From: Nisaea sp.
GTDB taxonomy: Bacteria > Pseudomonadota > Alphaproteobacteria > Thalassobaculales > Thalassobaculaceae
Length of the DNA stretch: 64,000 bases
Assembly: GCF_034670185.1 (NCBI RefSeq)
Contig: NZ_JAXMNY010000002.1
Location: forward strand, 124,001-188,000
Direction: 5' to 3'
Both the position numbers and the translations under genes were made by a program. The notes beneath the pieces were generated by a model. The model was not told where the DNA came from and ran no database searches. It was given only the letters and a program-made list of their open reading frames with translations. Within the stretch, counting starts at the first letter, position 1; every line of letters begins with the position of its first letter. Below, in pieces: positions 24,998 to 33,456 of this stretch.

Positions 24998-26119
24998 ATG
25001 CCAGGCGCCCAGAACGCCGGGAAAGCAACGATTTCCAAAGCCGGAGAGTTGGCCGATACGATCAGCTCTCTCGGCGATAGCGACGGCGAGATCAAACACG
25101 CCCGCGCCTGCTACGATACTCTCTACACTCTCGCCAGCGCCCATGCGAATTCAGCAGACATACGAGACCGCCTTATATGCGGGGCTCTCAGGCTCGCCGC
25201 CTGCCACGCCCGGCGCAGCGAGTTGAGCGCCATTCACGACATCCGGACCCATCTGGAGCGCTACTCTCTGGGGCACCCGCATGACCCGGGTATGCGGCGC
25301 GGCTATTGCGAATTGTCGGTCACGCTTTGTCTGGAATATACCCGCCAGGGAAAAACCGCCGAGGCTGACGCCACCTTCGACGAAATTCAGGTCATCGCCG
25401 CCCGTCATCCGTCTGACCGTCTGCTGCGCTCCACCCTGGCCAAAGCCATCGCGAACAGGATCGCGGCCCATTGCGACGCGGGCCGGACAAGCGAAGCCCA
25501 ACACCTGCACAGCTCTCTCTGCGCCCTTGCCGCGGTATCAAACAGCGAGCCAGACACGATGCTGCACAGGGCAAACGGCAGCTTCAATCTAGCGACCCAC
25601 CTAGCGCAAACCGACGCGTCGAAGAAAGCCATCGATCTCTACTTCAATCTGGCTGTCTTCGTGGATAGTAAAAGACGCACCGCCAGCCTCCGGGACGTGC
25701 TGGCAGATGCGGGCTTTGGTCTCATCACCGTATTCGGCGACAAGAAAAAACTGGCTGCGGCCGAGACCATTTATATGGATTTGAGGAAACGCGCGGCGAC
25801 GGACATAAAGATGCGCGAGAAGACGATGCTTGCGGCGTTTAATCTGATGACCGATTTCTGCCGGGACGGCGCAATCGGAAAGGCCCGGCACATCTATGAC
25901 GACATCCTCGCGGCATCATCCGAAGAGCCCGCTAACGAGCAGATGGCCCTGCTCCATGCCAAGGCCTGCACGAACCTGCTCCTGACCGCAGACGCACTCG
26001 CTGAGGAAGCGCACGCGGATCTGCTCTGTCAGGAGCTTACGGCACTGGTCTCCGCCTGGCCTGACGATCCCGAGATCTGGGATATCGCCGCCCGGCTCAG
26101 CCTGCTCCACACGACCTAG
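24998..26119 (+). CDS. Cytoplasmic alpha-helical (TPR-like) repeat protein, function unknown
   Basis: A 373-residue protein that is almost wholly alpha-helical. It has repeated paired helices of about 34-40 residues with TPR-like spacing, such as HARACYDTLYTLASAHANSA, AEADATFDEIQVIAARHP, AAAETIYMDLRKRAATD and GKARHIYDDILAASSEEP. There is no signal peptide and no enzyme motif. The start is well supported by GGAGGGG at 24988-24994 just before the ATG; the frame is open further upstream only because it lies antisense to htrA. It stands alone between htrA (divergent) and the terminator of the ribosomal cluster (convergent). A scaffold role is a guess. Confidence 0.75.
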   Translation: MPGAQNAGKATISKAGELADTISSLGDSDGEIKHARACYDTLYTLASAHANSADIRDRLICGALRLAACHARRSELSAIHDIRTHLERYSLGHPHDPGMRRGYCELSVTLCLEYTRQGKTAEADATFDEIQVIAARHPSDRLLRSTLAKAIANRIAAHCDAGRTSEAQHLHSSLCALAAVSNSEPDTMLHRANGSFNLATHLAQTDASKKAIDLYFNLAVFVDSKRRTASLRDVLADAGFGLITVFGDKKKLAAAETIYMDLRKRAATDIKMREKTMLAAFNLMTDFCRDGAIGKARHIYDDILAASSEEPANEQMALLHAKACTNLLLTADALAEEAHADLLCQELTALVSAWPDDPEIWDIAARLSLLHTT

Positions 26120-26150
26120 CCAGGTCCCGGCTGGATCAGGACGAACCAAC

Positions 26151-26181
26151 AAAAAGAAAAGGCGGCCCGAAGGCCGCCTTT
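26151..26181 (-). terminator. Intrinsic terminator of the ribosomal supercluster (after rplQ)
   Basis: Read on the minus strand, AAAGGCGGCC, a TTCG loop and GGCCGCCTTT form a perfect 10-bp stem closed by a stable tetraloop, followed by a T-rich tail (TTTTCTTTTT). It lies 26 bases after the rplQ stop. Confidence 0.95.
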
Positions 26182-26206
26182 CGTATTCCTGGAGCGACAG
26201 GCGCGA

Positions 26207-26647
26207 TCAGATCGCGGCCGGCATCGCACCTTCGAGGGCTTCTTCTTCCTCGACCTGCACCGGACCGGAATCCTGGCCGCGGGCATCTTCGTCACGATCC
26301 ACAAGCTCGATCACAGCCATCGGCGCGGAGTCGCCATAGCGGAAACCAGCCTTGAGAACCCGGGTATAACCGCCCTGACGTTCCTTGTAGCGCTCAGCCA
26401 GGACGTCAAACAGCTTGCGGACCATGATCGGATCCTGCAGCGCCGACGTCGCCTGACGACGGGCATGGAGGTCCTGGCGCTTGCCGAGGGTGATCAGCTT
26501 CTCAACAACACTGCGCAGGTCTTTGGCCTTCGGCAGGGTCGTGATGATCTGCTCATGCTTGATCAGCGCGTTGGCCATGTTCTTGAACATGGCTTTGCGG
26601 TGGCTGGACGACCGGTTGAAACGGCGGCCCTTAAAACGATGTCGCAT
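26207..26647 (-). CDS. rplQ: 50S ribosomal protein L17
   Basis: A 146-residue L17: MRHRFKGRRFNRSSSHRKAM, ALIKHEQIITTLPKAKDLR and YTRVLKAGFRYGDSAPMAVIEL are diagnostic. An acidic C-terminal tail (DARGQDSGPVQVEEEEALEG) extends past the conserved core, as is common in alphaproteobacteria. It is the last gene of the alpha operon, 69 bases after rpoA, and directly precedes the terminator. Confidence 0.98.
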   Translation of the reverse strand: MRHRFKGRRFNRSSSHRKAMFKNMANALIKHEQIITTLPKAKDLRSVVEKLITLGKRQDLHARRQATSALQDPIMVRKLFDVLAERYKERQGGYTRVLKAGFRYGDSAPMAVIELVDRDEDARGQDSGPVQVEEEEALEGAMPAAI

Positions 26648-26716
26648 CGCGAAAACTCCAGTTTCGTATTCGTCAGCGCCTCACGGCACAAACAGTATTC
26701 AATTACGCTCAGCCGA

Positions 26717-27733
26717 TCAGAACGGCTCTTCGAGCCGCTTGGCGAGCTCTTCGATGTTGTCCGGCGGCCAATTCAGGATATCCATGCCCAGTGCCAGCCC
26801 CATCTGACCAAGAACTTCCTTGATCTCGTTGAGGCTCTTCCGGCCGAAGTTCGGCGTGCGGAGCATTTCCGGCTCAGTCTTCTGAACGAGATCGCCAATA
26901 TAGACGATGTTGTCGTTCTTCAGGCAGTTCGCAGAACGGACGGACAGTTCCAGCTCGTCGACCTTGCGAAGCAGGTTCTTGTTGAACGGCAGCTCGGTCT
27001 TCTCTTCGGCCTCGACAACCTGCTGCGGCTCTTCGAAGTTGATGAAAAGTTGAAGCTGATCCTGAAGAATGCGCGAGGCGTATGCCACGGCGTCTTCCGG
27101 GGTGAGCGAGCCATCGGTTTCGACGAGCATGGACAGCTTGTCATAATCGGTGACCTGTCCGACGCGGGTGTTGTCGACCTTGTAGGTGACCTGGCGCACC
27201 GGGCTGAAGATCGCATCGACCGGGATCAGGCCGATCGGGGCGTCTTCCGGACGGTTGGCACTGGCCGGGACGTAGCCCTTGCCGGTCTCGACCGTGAACT
27301 CCATGGACAGGGTGGCACCATTATCGAGGGTGCAGATCACCAGATCCGGGTTCATGACCTCGATGTCGGACCCGGCTTCAATCATGCCGGCCTTCACTTC
27401 GCCCGGACCCTCTGCCTTCAGGCGCATTTTGCGCGGGCCTTCGCTGTGAGCCCGCAGCGCGATCGCCTTGATGTTGAGGACCATGTCGGTCACGTCCTCA
27501 CGGACGCCGGCGACGGAGGAGAATTCATGCAGCACGCCGTCGATCTGTACAGCCGTCACCGCCGCGCCCTGAAGGGACGACAGCAGGATACGGCGCAGCG
27601 CGTTGCCGAGGGTCAGACCGAATCCACGTTCCAGCGGCTCGGCCACGATCGTTGCCTTGCGGGCGGGATCCGAGCCCAGTTGCACATCGAGCTTGTTCGG
27701 CTTGATAAGAGCCTGCCAGTTGTTCTGAATCAC
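26717..27733 (-). CDS. rpoA: RNA polymerase alpha subunit
   Basis: A 338-residue alpha subunit. The N-terminal dimerisation domain shows PLERGFGLTLGNALRRILLSSLQGAAV and the C-terminal domain shows LLRKVDELELSVRSANCLKNDNIVYIGDLVQ and PNFGRKSLNEIKEVL, including the Arg/Asn surface used for UP-element and activator contact. The length is normal. It lies in the alpha operon after rpsK; rpsD, which separates them in E. coli, is absent here, as is usual in alphaproteobacteria. Confidence 0.99.
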   Translation of the reverse strand: MIQNNWQALIKPNKLDVQLGSDPARKATIVAEPLERGFGLTLGNALRRILLSSLQGAAVTAVQIDGVLHEFSSVAGVREDVTDMVLNIKAIALRAHSEGPRKMRLKAEGPGEVKAGMIEAGSDIEVMNPDLVICTLDNGATLSMEFTVETGKGYVPASANRPEDAPIGLIPVDAIFSPVRQVTYKVDNTRVGQVTDYDKLSMLVETDGSLTPEDAVAYASRILQDQLQLFINFEEPQQVVEAEEKTELPFNKNLLRKVDELELSVRSANCLKNDNIVYIGDLVQKTEPEMLRTPNFGRKSLNEIKEVLGQMGLALGMDILNWPPDNIEELAKRLEEPF

Positions 27734-27784
27734 GGGAGTGACCTCATCGCTAACGAGACCCGCGGGCCTCTAACTTATGCTTTC

Positions 27785-27845
27785 GGCCCCAAAACCGTTC
27801 GCTTCGGGGCCACGGGCTGTACCGGTCGGGCGGCCGAGGCCGCCC
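27785..27845 (-). other. Two hairpins in the rpsK-rpoA gap
   Basis: The 119-base gap holds GGGCGGC/GCCGCCC (27828-27845, 4-base loop) and GGCCCC/GGGGCC (27785-27811, longer loop). Neither has a T-run, so they are more likely to be mRNA stability or partial attenuation elements than full terminators. Confidence 0.45.
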
Positions 27846-27852
27846 TAACAGC

Positions 27853-28248
27853 TTAAACCCGGCGCCGCTTCGGCGGACGGCAACCGTTGTGCGGGATCGG
27901 CGTGACATCGCGAATGGAAGTCACGGCAAAACCGACGGCCTGCAGTGCGCGCAGAGCGGATTCACGTCCCGAACCCGGGCCGCTGATTTCGATCTCGAGG
28001 GTCTTCATGCCATGCTCGGCAGCTTTCTTGCCGGCATCCTCGGCCGCGACCTGCGCCGCGTACGGGGTGGACTTACGGGAACCCTTGAAGCCCATCGTAC
28101 CGGCGGAAGACCAGGAAATCGCATTTCCCTGGGCGTCGGTGATGGTGATCATGGTGTTGTTAAAGGTCGCATTCACATGCGCGACACCGGAAGTGATGTT
28201 CTTCCGTTCGCGGCGCTTCACGCGTCCCTGGGTCGGTTGTTTTGCCAT
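27853..28248 (-). CDS. rpsK: 30S ribosomal protein S11
   Basis: A 131-residue S11: GVAHVNATFNNTMITITDAQGN, SAGTMGFKGSRKSTPYAAQ and the C-terminal IPHNGCRPPKRRRV are all conserved. It forms part of the mRNA exit platform of the 30S subunit. It lies 36 bases downstream of rpsM in the alpha operon. Confidence 0.99.
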   Translation of the reverse strand: MAKQPTQGRVKRRERKNITSGVAHVNATFNNTMITITDAQGNAISWSSAGTMGFKGSRKSTPYAAQVAAEDAGKKAAEHGMKTLEIEISGPGSGRESALRALQAVGFAVTSIRDVTPIPHNGCRPPKRRRV

Positions 28249-28284
28249 TAATTTGCCGCTCCGGCTTGTCGGGTCAGACCCGAA

Positions 28285-28653
28285 TTATTTCTTCTTACCC
28301 GCGATAGCCTTCGCCGGGCCCTTACGGGTCCGTGCGTTGGTATGAGTACGCTGTCCGCGCACCGGCAGGCCTTTACGATGACGCAGACCACGATAGCAGC
28401 CCAGGTCCATAAGACGTTTGATATCCATCGCGATCTTGCGGCGGAGATCGCCCTCGACCACCTGATCGCGGTCGATGATCTCACGCAGCCGCGCGACTTC
28501 GTCTTCAGTCAGTTCATGCACACGGCGTTCGCGCGGAATACCAACGTTCTCACAGATCTTTGTGGAAGTGGTCCGGCCGATACCATGAATGTAAGTCAAA
28601 GCAATCTCGACACGCTTTTGCGTCGGGATATTCACGCCTGCGATGCGCGCCAC
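28285..28653 (-). CDS. rpsM: 30S ribosomal protein S13
   Basis: A 122-residue S13, exactly the usual length when started at the GTG at 28653 (VARIAGVNIPTQKRVEIALTY); GAGGAG lies about 8 bases before it. The frame stays open far upstream into the leader, but that part encodes nothing conserved. The C-terminus RGQRTHTNARTRKGPAKAIAGKKK is the tRNA-contacting tail. It is the first gene of the alpha operon, with a visible promoter about 130 bases upstream. Confidence 0.98.
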   Translation of the reverse strand: MARIAGVNIPTQKRVEIALTYIHGIGRTTSTKICENVGIPRERRVHELTEDEVARLREIIDRDQVVEGDLRRKIAMDIKRLMDLGCYRGLRHRKGLPVRGQRTHTNARTRKGPAKAIAGKKK

Positions 28654-28691
28654 GGGCAAACTCCTCAGTACAACGCTTGTCAGCGTCCAAC

Positions 28692-28713
28692 AAAAATACG
28701 GGTCATTCGACCC
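28692..28713 (-). promoter_or_regulatory. Terminator-like hairpin in the rpsM leader (possible attenuator)
   Basis: On the minus strand GGGTC, a GAAT loop and GACCC are followed at once by GTATTTTTG. A 5-bp stem plus five U in the leader RNA, 39 bases before the rpsM GTG, looks like a weak intrinsic terminator that a ribosomal protein could modulate. The stem is short. Confidence 0.45.
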
Positions 28714-28752
28714 AGGCACCGAACTCGGAAAATCCGCGCGAGCAAGTGCGCA

Positions 28753-28769
28753 CGGTTTCACTGAAACCG
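28753..28769 (-). promoter_or_regulatory. 5'-proximal leader hairpin of the alpha operon
   Basis: CGGTTTC and GAAACCG form a perfect 7-bp stem with a 3-base loop, right after the predicted transcription start. It may stabilise the message or form part of a regulatory leader together with the hairpin at 28692. Confidence 0.45.
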
Positions 28770-28778
28770 AGGGCGCGG

Positions 28779-28806
28779 AGTATACTCAACCGGATTGCCG
28801 AGTCAA
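28779..28806 (-). promoter_or_regulatory. Sigma70 promoter of the alpha operon (rpsM-rpsK-rpoA-rplQ)
   Basis: On the minus strand TTGACT, a 16-base spacer and TATACT are near-consensus boxes, lying between adk and rpsM. The predicted start is about 120 bases before the rpsM GTG. Confidence 0.8.
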
Positions 28807-28836
28807 CCGGTTTACCCACACCTTCAAACAGCTTGG

Positions 28837-29412
28837 TCAGGCCGCAACAATGCTGTCGATCTGACCACTTACTTCAGTAATGGACGCCATACCGTCCACA
28901 CTCTTCAGCGCACCGCGATCCGAATAATACGGAATGATCGGTGCGGTTTGTTCCTTAAAGACACCAAGGCGCTTGCGCAGCGTCTCCTCGGTGTCATCAG
29001 CACGCCGTTCGGCTTCCGGGGTCTCCGCGATGCGGGACCGGATGCGGTCAAACAGAATGCTCTCGTCCACTTTAAGCTCGATCACGTGATCGATCTTCAG
29101 TCCCTTGTCGGCCAGCATCGTATCGAGAGCTTCCGCCTGCGCGACCGTGCGCGGGAAACCGTCGAGAATGAAGCCGTTCTTGCAATCCGGCTGGTCGACC
29201 CGCTCGGAGATAAGCTGAACCATGATACTGTCGGAAACGAGATCGCCGGCATCCACAAGGCTTTTCACCTTATTGCCGAGGTCCGAGCCCGAAGCCATTG
29301 CCGCCCGCAGCATGTCACCGGTGGAGAGCTGGATGATTTTGAATTTCTCTTCCAGACGTTTCGCCTGGGTACCCTTTCCTGCGCCCGGAGGGCCGAGCAG
29401 TATCAAATTCAT
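28837..29412 (-). CDS. adk: Adenylate kinase, short-LID type
   Basis: A 191-residue adenylate kinase interconverting ATP, AMP and ADP. The P-loop GPPGAGKGTQ is at residues 7-16, followed by LSTGDMLRAA, FILDGFPRTVAQAEALD and the catalytic Arg in RRADDTEETLRKRL. The LID is the short form without a zinc-binding loop, which explains the length. The ATG overlaps the secY stop by 4 bases, a coupling typical of the bacterial spc operon. Confidence 0.98.
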   Translation of the reverse strand: MNLILLGPPGAGKGTQAKRLEEKFKIIQLSTGDMLRAAMASGSDLGNKVKSLVDAGDLVSDSIMVQLISERVDQPDCKNGFILDGFPRTVAQAEALDTMLADKGLKIDHVIELKVDESILFDRIRSRIAETPEAERRADDTEETLRKRLGVFKEQTAPIIPYYSDRGALKSVDGMASITEVSGQIDSIVAA

Positions 29413-30752
29413 CGACGTTTCCCCCGCAATTTCGATTTTTTAATTAGCCCCTCATACTGATGTGCCAGCAAATGCGACTGGATCTGGCCCACGGTGTCCA
29501 TTGTCACCGTCACCACAATGAGCAGGCTCGTTCCCCCGAAGTAGAAAGGCACCTGGTACTGGCTGATCAAAATCTCCGGCAGGATACAAATCGCTGCGAG
29601 ATAGGCGGCACCGAGCACCGTCAGCCTGGTCAGAACATAGTCAAGATAGTCGGCGGTATTCTTGCCCGGACGGATACCGGGGACGAAGCCACCATATTTA
29701 CGCAGATTGTCTGCCGTATCGGCCGGATTGAACACGATAGCCGTGTAGAAGAAAGCAAAGAATACAATCAGGCTGACAAAGATCGCGAGGTACAGCGGCT
29801 GGCCTCGGCCGACCATCGCCGTAAAGGTACTCAGCCACTCCGGACCGCCGCCGCCCGCCGCGCTCATCTGCGCGACCGTCACCGGCATCAGCAACAGCGA
29901 GCTGGCGAAGATCGGCGGGATCACACCCGCAACATTGATCTTCAACGGAAGGTGCGAACTCTCGCCGCCAAACATCCGGTTGCCCTGCTGACGCTTCGGA
30001 TACTGCACCGTGATCCGGCGCTGCGAGCGCTCGATGAACACGATGCCGGCAATAACGGCGACCGCCATGATCATGATCAGCACGATCACCACGGCTGAAA
30101 GAGCGCCTGTACGGCCAAGTTCCAGCATCCCGACCAGCGCCGTCGGCAGCTGAGCCACGATACCGGCGAAGATGATCAGCGAGATGCCGTTACCGACACC
30201 GCGGGCGGTAATCTGCTCGCCCAGCCACATCAGGAAAACCGTGCCGCCAACCAGCGTGATCACTGCGGTTGCCCGGAAAAAGTATCCAGGATTAGCAACA
30301 GCCGTACCGTCAGCCATTGATTCAAGGCCAGACGCAATACCGTAGGCCTGAACGGCAGCCAGCAGCACTGTCAGATAGCGGGTATACTGATTGATCTTCT
30401 TCCGCCCGGCCTCGCCTTCCTTCTTCAGGGTCTCGAGGCTGGGGGATACCGCGGTCATCAACTGCATGATGATGGCCGCGGAAATGTACGGCATGATATT
30501 CAGCGCAAAGATCGTCATCCGCCCGAGGGCACCGCCCGCGAACATGTCGAACATGCCGAGGATACCGCCCGAGTTCTGCTGAAAGATCTGCTCCAGCACC
30601 GCCGGATCGATGCCCGGAATCGGGATATAGGTCCCGAGGCGATAAATGATCAACGCACCCAGTGTAAACCAGATGCGCTTTTTCAGTTCCGCCGCTTTCG
30701 CGAAGGCTCCGAAATTGATCGATGACGCGTATTGCTCGGCGCTGGAAGCCAT
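29409..30752 (-). CDS. secY: Protein translocase channel subunit SecY
   Basis: A 447-residue SecY with ten membrane segments. The N-terminal LKKRIWFTLGALIIYRLGTYIPIPGID contains segment 1, ALNIMPYISAAIIMQL is the plug/segment 2 region, YPKRQQGNRMFGGESSHLPLKINVAGVIPPIFASS is the conserved middle, and GIRPGKNTADYLDYVLTRLT is the ribosome-contact loop. It lies in the spc operon after rplO (14 bases) and before adk. Its partner SecE is encoded at 56643. Confidence 0.99.
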   Translation of the reverse strand: MASSAEQYASSINFGAFAKAAELKKRIWFTLGALIIYRLGTYIPIPGIDPAVLEQIFQQNSGGILGMFDMFAGGALGRMTIFALNIMPYISAAIIMQLMTAVSPSLETLKKEGEAGRKKINQYTRYLTVLLAAVQAYGIASGLESMADGTAVANPGYFFRATAVITLVGGTVFLMWLGEQITARGVGNGISLIIFAGIVAQLPTALVGMLELGRTGALSAVVIVLIMIMAVAVIAGIVFIERSQRRITVQYPKRQQGNRMFGGESSHLPLKINVAGVIPPIFASSLLLMPVTVAQMSAAGGGGPEWLSTFTAMVGRGQPLYLAIFVSLIVFFAFFYTAIVFNPADTADNLRKYGGFVPGIRPGKNTADYLDYVLTRLTVLGAAYLAAICILPEILISQYQVPFYFGGTSLLIVVTVTMDTVGQIQSHLLAHQYEGLIKKSKLRGKRR

Positions 30753-30766
30753 TTCACTGAACCCAA

Positions 30767-31270
30767 TCAGTCGGTGGAGGAGTCGCCCGCCTCATCAGCC
30801 GGCTTCGCAGCAGGTGCCGCAACCGTCACGGAGCCGCCGGCCTTTTCAACAGCTGCGATAGCAGCCGCGGAAGCACCGGAAACATCCACCTTTACTTTGG
30901 CTTTCAGCTCGCCATTTGCAAGCAGGCGCACACCATCACGCACCCGACCGACAAGACCAGCAGCCTGAAGGGCAGCGATATCGATCGTTTTCTTGGCATC
31001 GAGCTTGCCGGCATCAATCGCCGCCTGGATCGAGCCGACGTTAACCGGCGAGAATTCCTTGCGGAACGGATTTTTGAAGCCACGCTTCGGCAGACGCCGA
31101 TGGATCGGCATCTGGCCGCCTTCGAAGCCATTAATGGCAACGCCGGAGCGAGCGCTCTGACCCTTATGACCTTTACCGGCAGTTTTGCCGAGGCCGGAAC
31201 CGGCGCCACGACCCACCCGTTTGGCGGGCTTGTGCGCGCCCGGATTGTCGCGAAGTTCGTTGAGTTTCAT
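30767..31270 (-). CDS. rplO: 50S ribosomal protein L15
   Basis: A 167-residue L15: MKLNELRDNPGAHKPAKRVGRGAGSGLGKTAGKGHKGQ is the glycine-rich extended arm, and GFEGGQMPIHRRLPKRGF is diagnostic. The C-terminus has an extra alanine-rich tail ending PADEAGDSSTD, slightly longer than in E. coli. Confidence 0.98.
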   Translation of the reverse strand: MKLNELRDNPGAHKPAKRVGRGAGSGLGKTAGKGHKGQSARSGVAINGFEGGQMPIHRRLPKRGFKNPFRKEFSPVNVGSIQAAIDAGKLDAKKTIDIAALQAAGLVGRVRDGVRLLANGELKAKVKVDVSGASAAAIAAVEKAGGSVTVAAPAAKPADEAGDSSTD

Positions 31271-31327
31271 CGTTCTTGCCCTCGTTCCGGCATTGACCGG
31301 ATCGCCTATATGTTCTGCCCGGTTGCC

Positions 31328-31537
31328 TTAGGACGCGTCTTCGACGCGCACCAGATGAGCAACCTTGCCGATCATGCCGCGAACCGCCGGAGTGTCTTCC
31401 AGCGTACGCGTGCGGTGCATTTTGTTCAGGCCCAGGCCGACAAGCGTCTGCTCCTGGTCCTTGGTGCGGCCGATCGGGCTGCCGGTCTGAGTGACCGTAA
31501 CAGTCGTCTTGGCCGCTTTCTTCTTCGTTGCCGCCAT
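31328..31537 (-). CDS. rpmD: 50S ribosomal protein L30
   Basis: A 69-residue L30: VTQTGSPIGRTKDQEQTLVGLGLNKMHRTRTLEDTPAVRGMI is the family core. The N-terminal MAATKKKAAKTT adds a short basic extension. It lies between rpsE and rplO, the normal spc order. Confidence 0.97.
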   Translation of the reverse strand: MAATKKKAAKTTVTVTQTGSPIGRTKDQEQTLVGLGLNKMHRTRTLEDTPAVRGMIGKVAHLVRVEDAS

Positions 31538-31552
31538 GGCTCTTCTCCGTCC

Positions 31553-32107
31553 TTAGGCCTGAGCCGCTTCGGCTTCGCCAGGAGCCCGGCCGAAGATCTC
31601 AGCGACCTTCTTGCCACGCTTGGCTGCTACCGCGCGCGGAGACCTGACGTTCTTCAGCGCTTCAAAAGTGGCCTTGATCATGTTGTGCGGGTTGGACGTA
31701 CCAGTGGACTTCGCCACCACATCCTGCATACCCAGCGCTTCGAAGATGGCGCGCATCGGGCCACCTGCGATGATACCGGTACCGGCCGGAGCCGAACGCA
31801 GGATCACGCGGCCAGCGCCGAAGCGCCCGCCAATATCATGGTGCAGCGTACGGCCTTCGCGCAGCGGAACGCGGACCATGCCACGCTTCGCCTGTTCGGT
31901 TGCCTTGCGGATTGCTTCCGGCACTTCACGGGCCTTGCCCGCGCCGTAGCCAACGCGACCGCGACCGTCACCGACGATCACGATGGCGGCGAAGCCGAAA
32001 CGACGGCCACCCTTCACAACCTTCGCGACGCGGTTGATACCGACTAGCTTTTCAACCAGTTCCGGATCTTCGCGCGTGTCGCGATCTCTTCTTTCGCCTC
32101 GTGCCAT
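31553..32107 (-). CDS. rpsE: 30S ribosomal protein S5
   Basis: A 184-residue S5: LVEKLVGINRVAKVVKGGRRFGFAAIVIVGDG includes the spectinomycin-contact loop in ordinary form, followed by GYGAGKAREVPEAIRKA and GTGIIAGGPMRAIFEALG. The C-terminus is alanine/glutamate-rich. Confidence 0.99.
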   Translation of the reverse strand: MARGERRDRDTREDPELVEKLVGINRVAKVVKGGRRFGFAAIVIVGDGRGRVGYGAGKAREVPEAIRKATEQAKRGMVRVPLREGRTLHHDIGGRFGAGRVILRSAPAGTGIIAGGPMRAIFEALGMQDVVAKSTGTSNPHNMIKATFEALKNVRSPRAVAAKRGKKVAEIFGRAPGEAEAAQA

Positions 32108-32120
32108 GTCCCGGCCCTTT

Positions 32121-32483
32121 CTAGAACTTCAGTCCGGCTTCACGAGCGGCGTCGGCAAGTGCCTTGACGCGTCCGTGATACCGGTAGCCGCCACGATCGA
32201 ACACGACGTCGGTAACGCCTTTGCCCACCGCACGCTCGCCGATCAGCTTGCCGATCTCCGTAGCCGCGGACTTGTCCGCGCCTGTCTTGAGCTGCTCGCG
32301 CATTGCCTTCTCGAGAGAAGATGCGCTCACCAGGGTCTCGCCCTTCAGATCGTCGATGATCTGAGCATAGATGTTCTTGGAAGACCGGAACACAGAGAGC
32401 CGGGCCTTGCCGTTTGTCTTGGCGCGCAGCGCGGCACGGGTCCGCTGGCGGCGACGCTGGAAAAGTTGTTTTGATGTCAGCAT
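32121..32483 (-). CDS. rplR: 50S ribosomal protein L18
   Basis: A 120-residue L18 that binds 5S rRNA: ARLSVFRSSKNIYAQIIDDLKGETLVSASS and the C-terminal VVFDRGGYRYHGRVKALADAAREAGLKF are diagnostic. The length is standard. Confidence 0.99.
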   Translation of the reverse strand: MLTSKQLFQRRRQRTRAALRAKTNGKARLSVFRSSKNIYAQIIDDLKGETLVSASSLEKAMREQLKTGADKSAATEIGKLIGERAVGKGVTDVVFDRGGYRYHGRVKALADAAREAGLKF

Positions 32484-32494
32484 GCCACGAATCC

Positions 32495-33028
32495 TTACTT
32501 CTTCTTGCCTTCCTTGCGGAGGACGGTCTCGGTCTCGTACTTGACGCCCTTGCCCTTGAAAGGCTCCGGCGGACGATACCCGCGAATTTCAGCCGCGATC
32601 TGACCAACCTGCTGCTTGTCGGCACCATGGATCGAAATCGCTGTCGGGCGCTCACACTTCATGGTGATGCCTTCCGGGATCGGATAGTTCACCGGGTGGC
32701 TGAAACCGAGGGCCAGAACGAGGTTCTTGCCTTCGACCGCCGCACGATAACCGACGCCGTTGATTTCCAGGTTGATCGTGAAACCATCAGACACACCGGT
32801 TACGGCGTTCTGGACGCGAGCACGCATGGTGCCCCACATCGCCCGCGAACGCTTGGAGGCATTCTTCGGTTTCACAGTGACCAGGCTGTCCTCGATCACG
32901 ATGTCTACGGCATCGCTGAGCGGAACAGAAAGCTGGCCGAGTTTGCCCTTCGCAGAGAAAACGTCAGCGCCGATTTCGGCGGTAACGCCACTCGGAAGAG
33001 CGACTGGGTTTTTACCAATACGTGACAT
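32495..33028 (-). CDS. rplF: 50S ribosomal protein L6
   Basis: A 177-residue L6: MSRIGKNPVALPSGVTAEI, NAVTGVSDGFTINLEINGVGYRA, LGFSHPVNYPIPEGI and the C-terminal GYRPPEPFKGKGVKYETE are all conserved. Confidence 0.99.
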   Translation of the reverse strand: MSRIGKNPVALPSGVTAEIGADVFSAKGKLGQLSVPLSDAVDIVIEDSLVTVKPKNASKRSRAMWGTMRARVQNAVTGVSDGFTINLEINGVGYRAAVEGKNLVLALGFSHPVNYPIPEGITMKCERPTAISIHGADKQQVGQIAAEIRGYRPPEPFKGKGVKYETETVLRKEGKKK

Positions 33029-33042
33029 TCGCCCGGCTCCGA

Positions 33043-33441
33043 TCAGAATACCTTGCAGAGGACTTCGCCGCCAACATTGGCAACGCGGGCCTCATTGTCG
33101 GAAAGAATGCCGCGCGGCGTCGACAGGATCTGGATACCCAGACCGTTGTAGCACCGCGGCAGATCCTTGATCTTCGAGTACACCCGGCGGCCCGGACGGG
33201 AAACGCGATGGATCTCGCGAATGACCGGCTCACCGTCATGGTACTTCAGTTCGATCTGCAGCTCGCCAATGCCCTTGCGCACTTCGGCGCTGGAATAACC
33301 GCGAATAAAACCTTCGCGCATCAGCACTTCGAGCACATTGCTCCGCATTTTCGACGCCGGGCTGACCACAACGCTTTTACCAGCAGTTTGGCCGTTCCGG
33401 ATTCGGGTCAGCATGTCCCCGAGAGGATCACTCATCGTCAT
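33043..33441 (-). CDS. rpsH: 30S ribosomal protein S8
   Basis: A 132-residue S8: MSDPLGDMLTRIRNGQ, SKMRSNVLEVLMREGFIRGY and the C-terminal GIQILSTPRGILSDNEARVANVGGEVLCKVF. Two ATGs lie six bases apart; the upstream one at 33441 has the better distance to GGAG, while the inner one gives the usual MSDP start. Confidence 0.98.
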   Translation of the reverse strand: MTMSDPLGDMLTRIRNGQTAGKSVVVSPASKMRSNVLEVLMREGFIRGYSSAEVRKGIGELQIELKYHDGEPVIREIHRVSRPGRRVYSKIKDLPRCYNGLGIQILSTPRGILSDNEARVANVGGEVLCKVF

Positions 33442-33456
33442 CGTAAGACTCCTCTC

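Noticed and set aside
27785..27845. A full intrinsic terminator between rpsK and rpoA
   Set aside because: The hairpins lack T-runs and rpoA has no separate clear promoter, so the operon is likely continuous.
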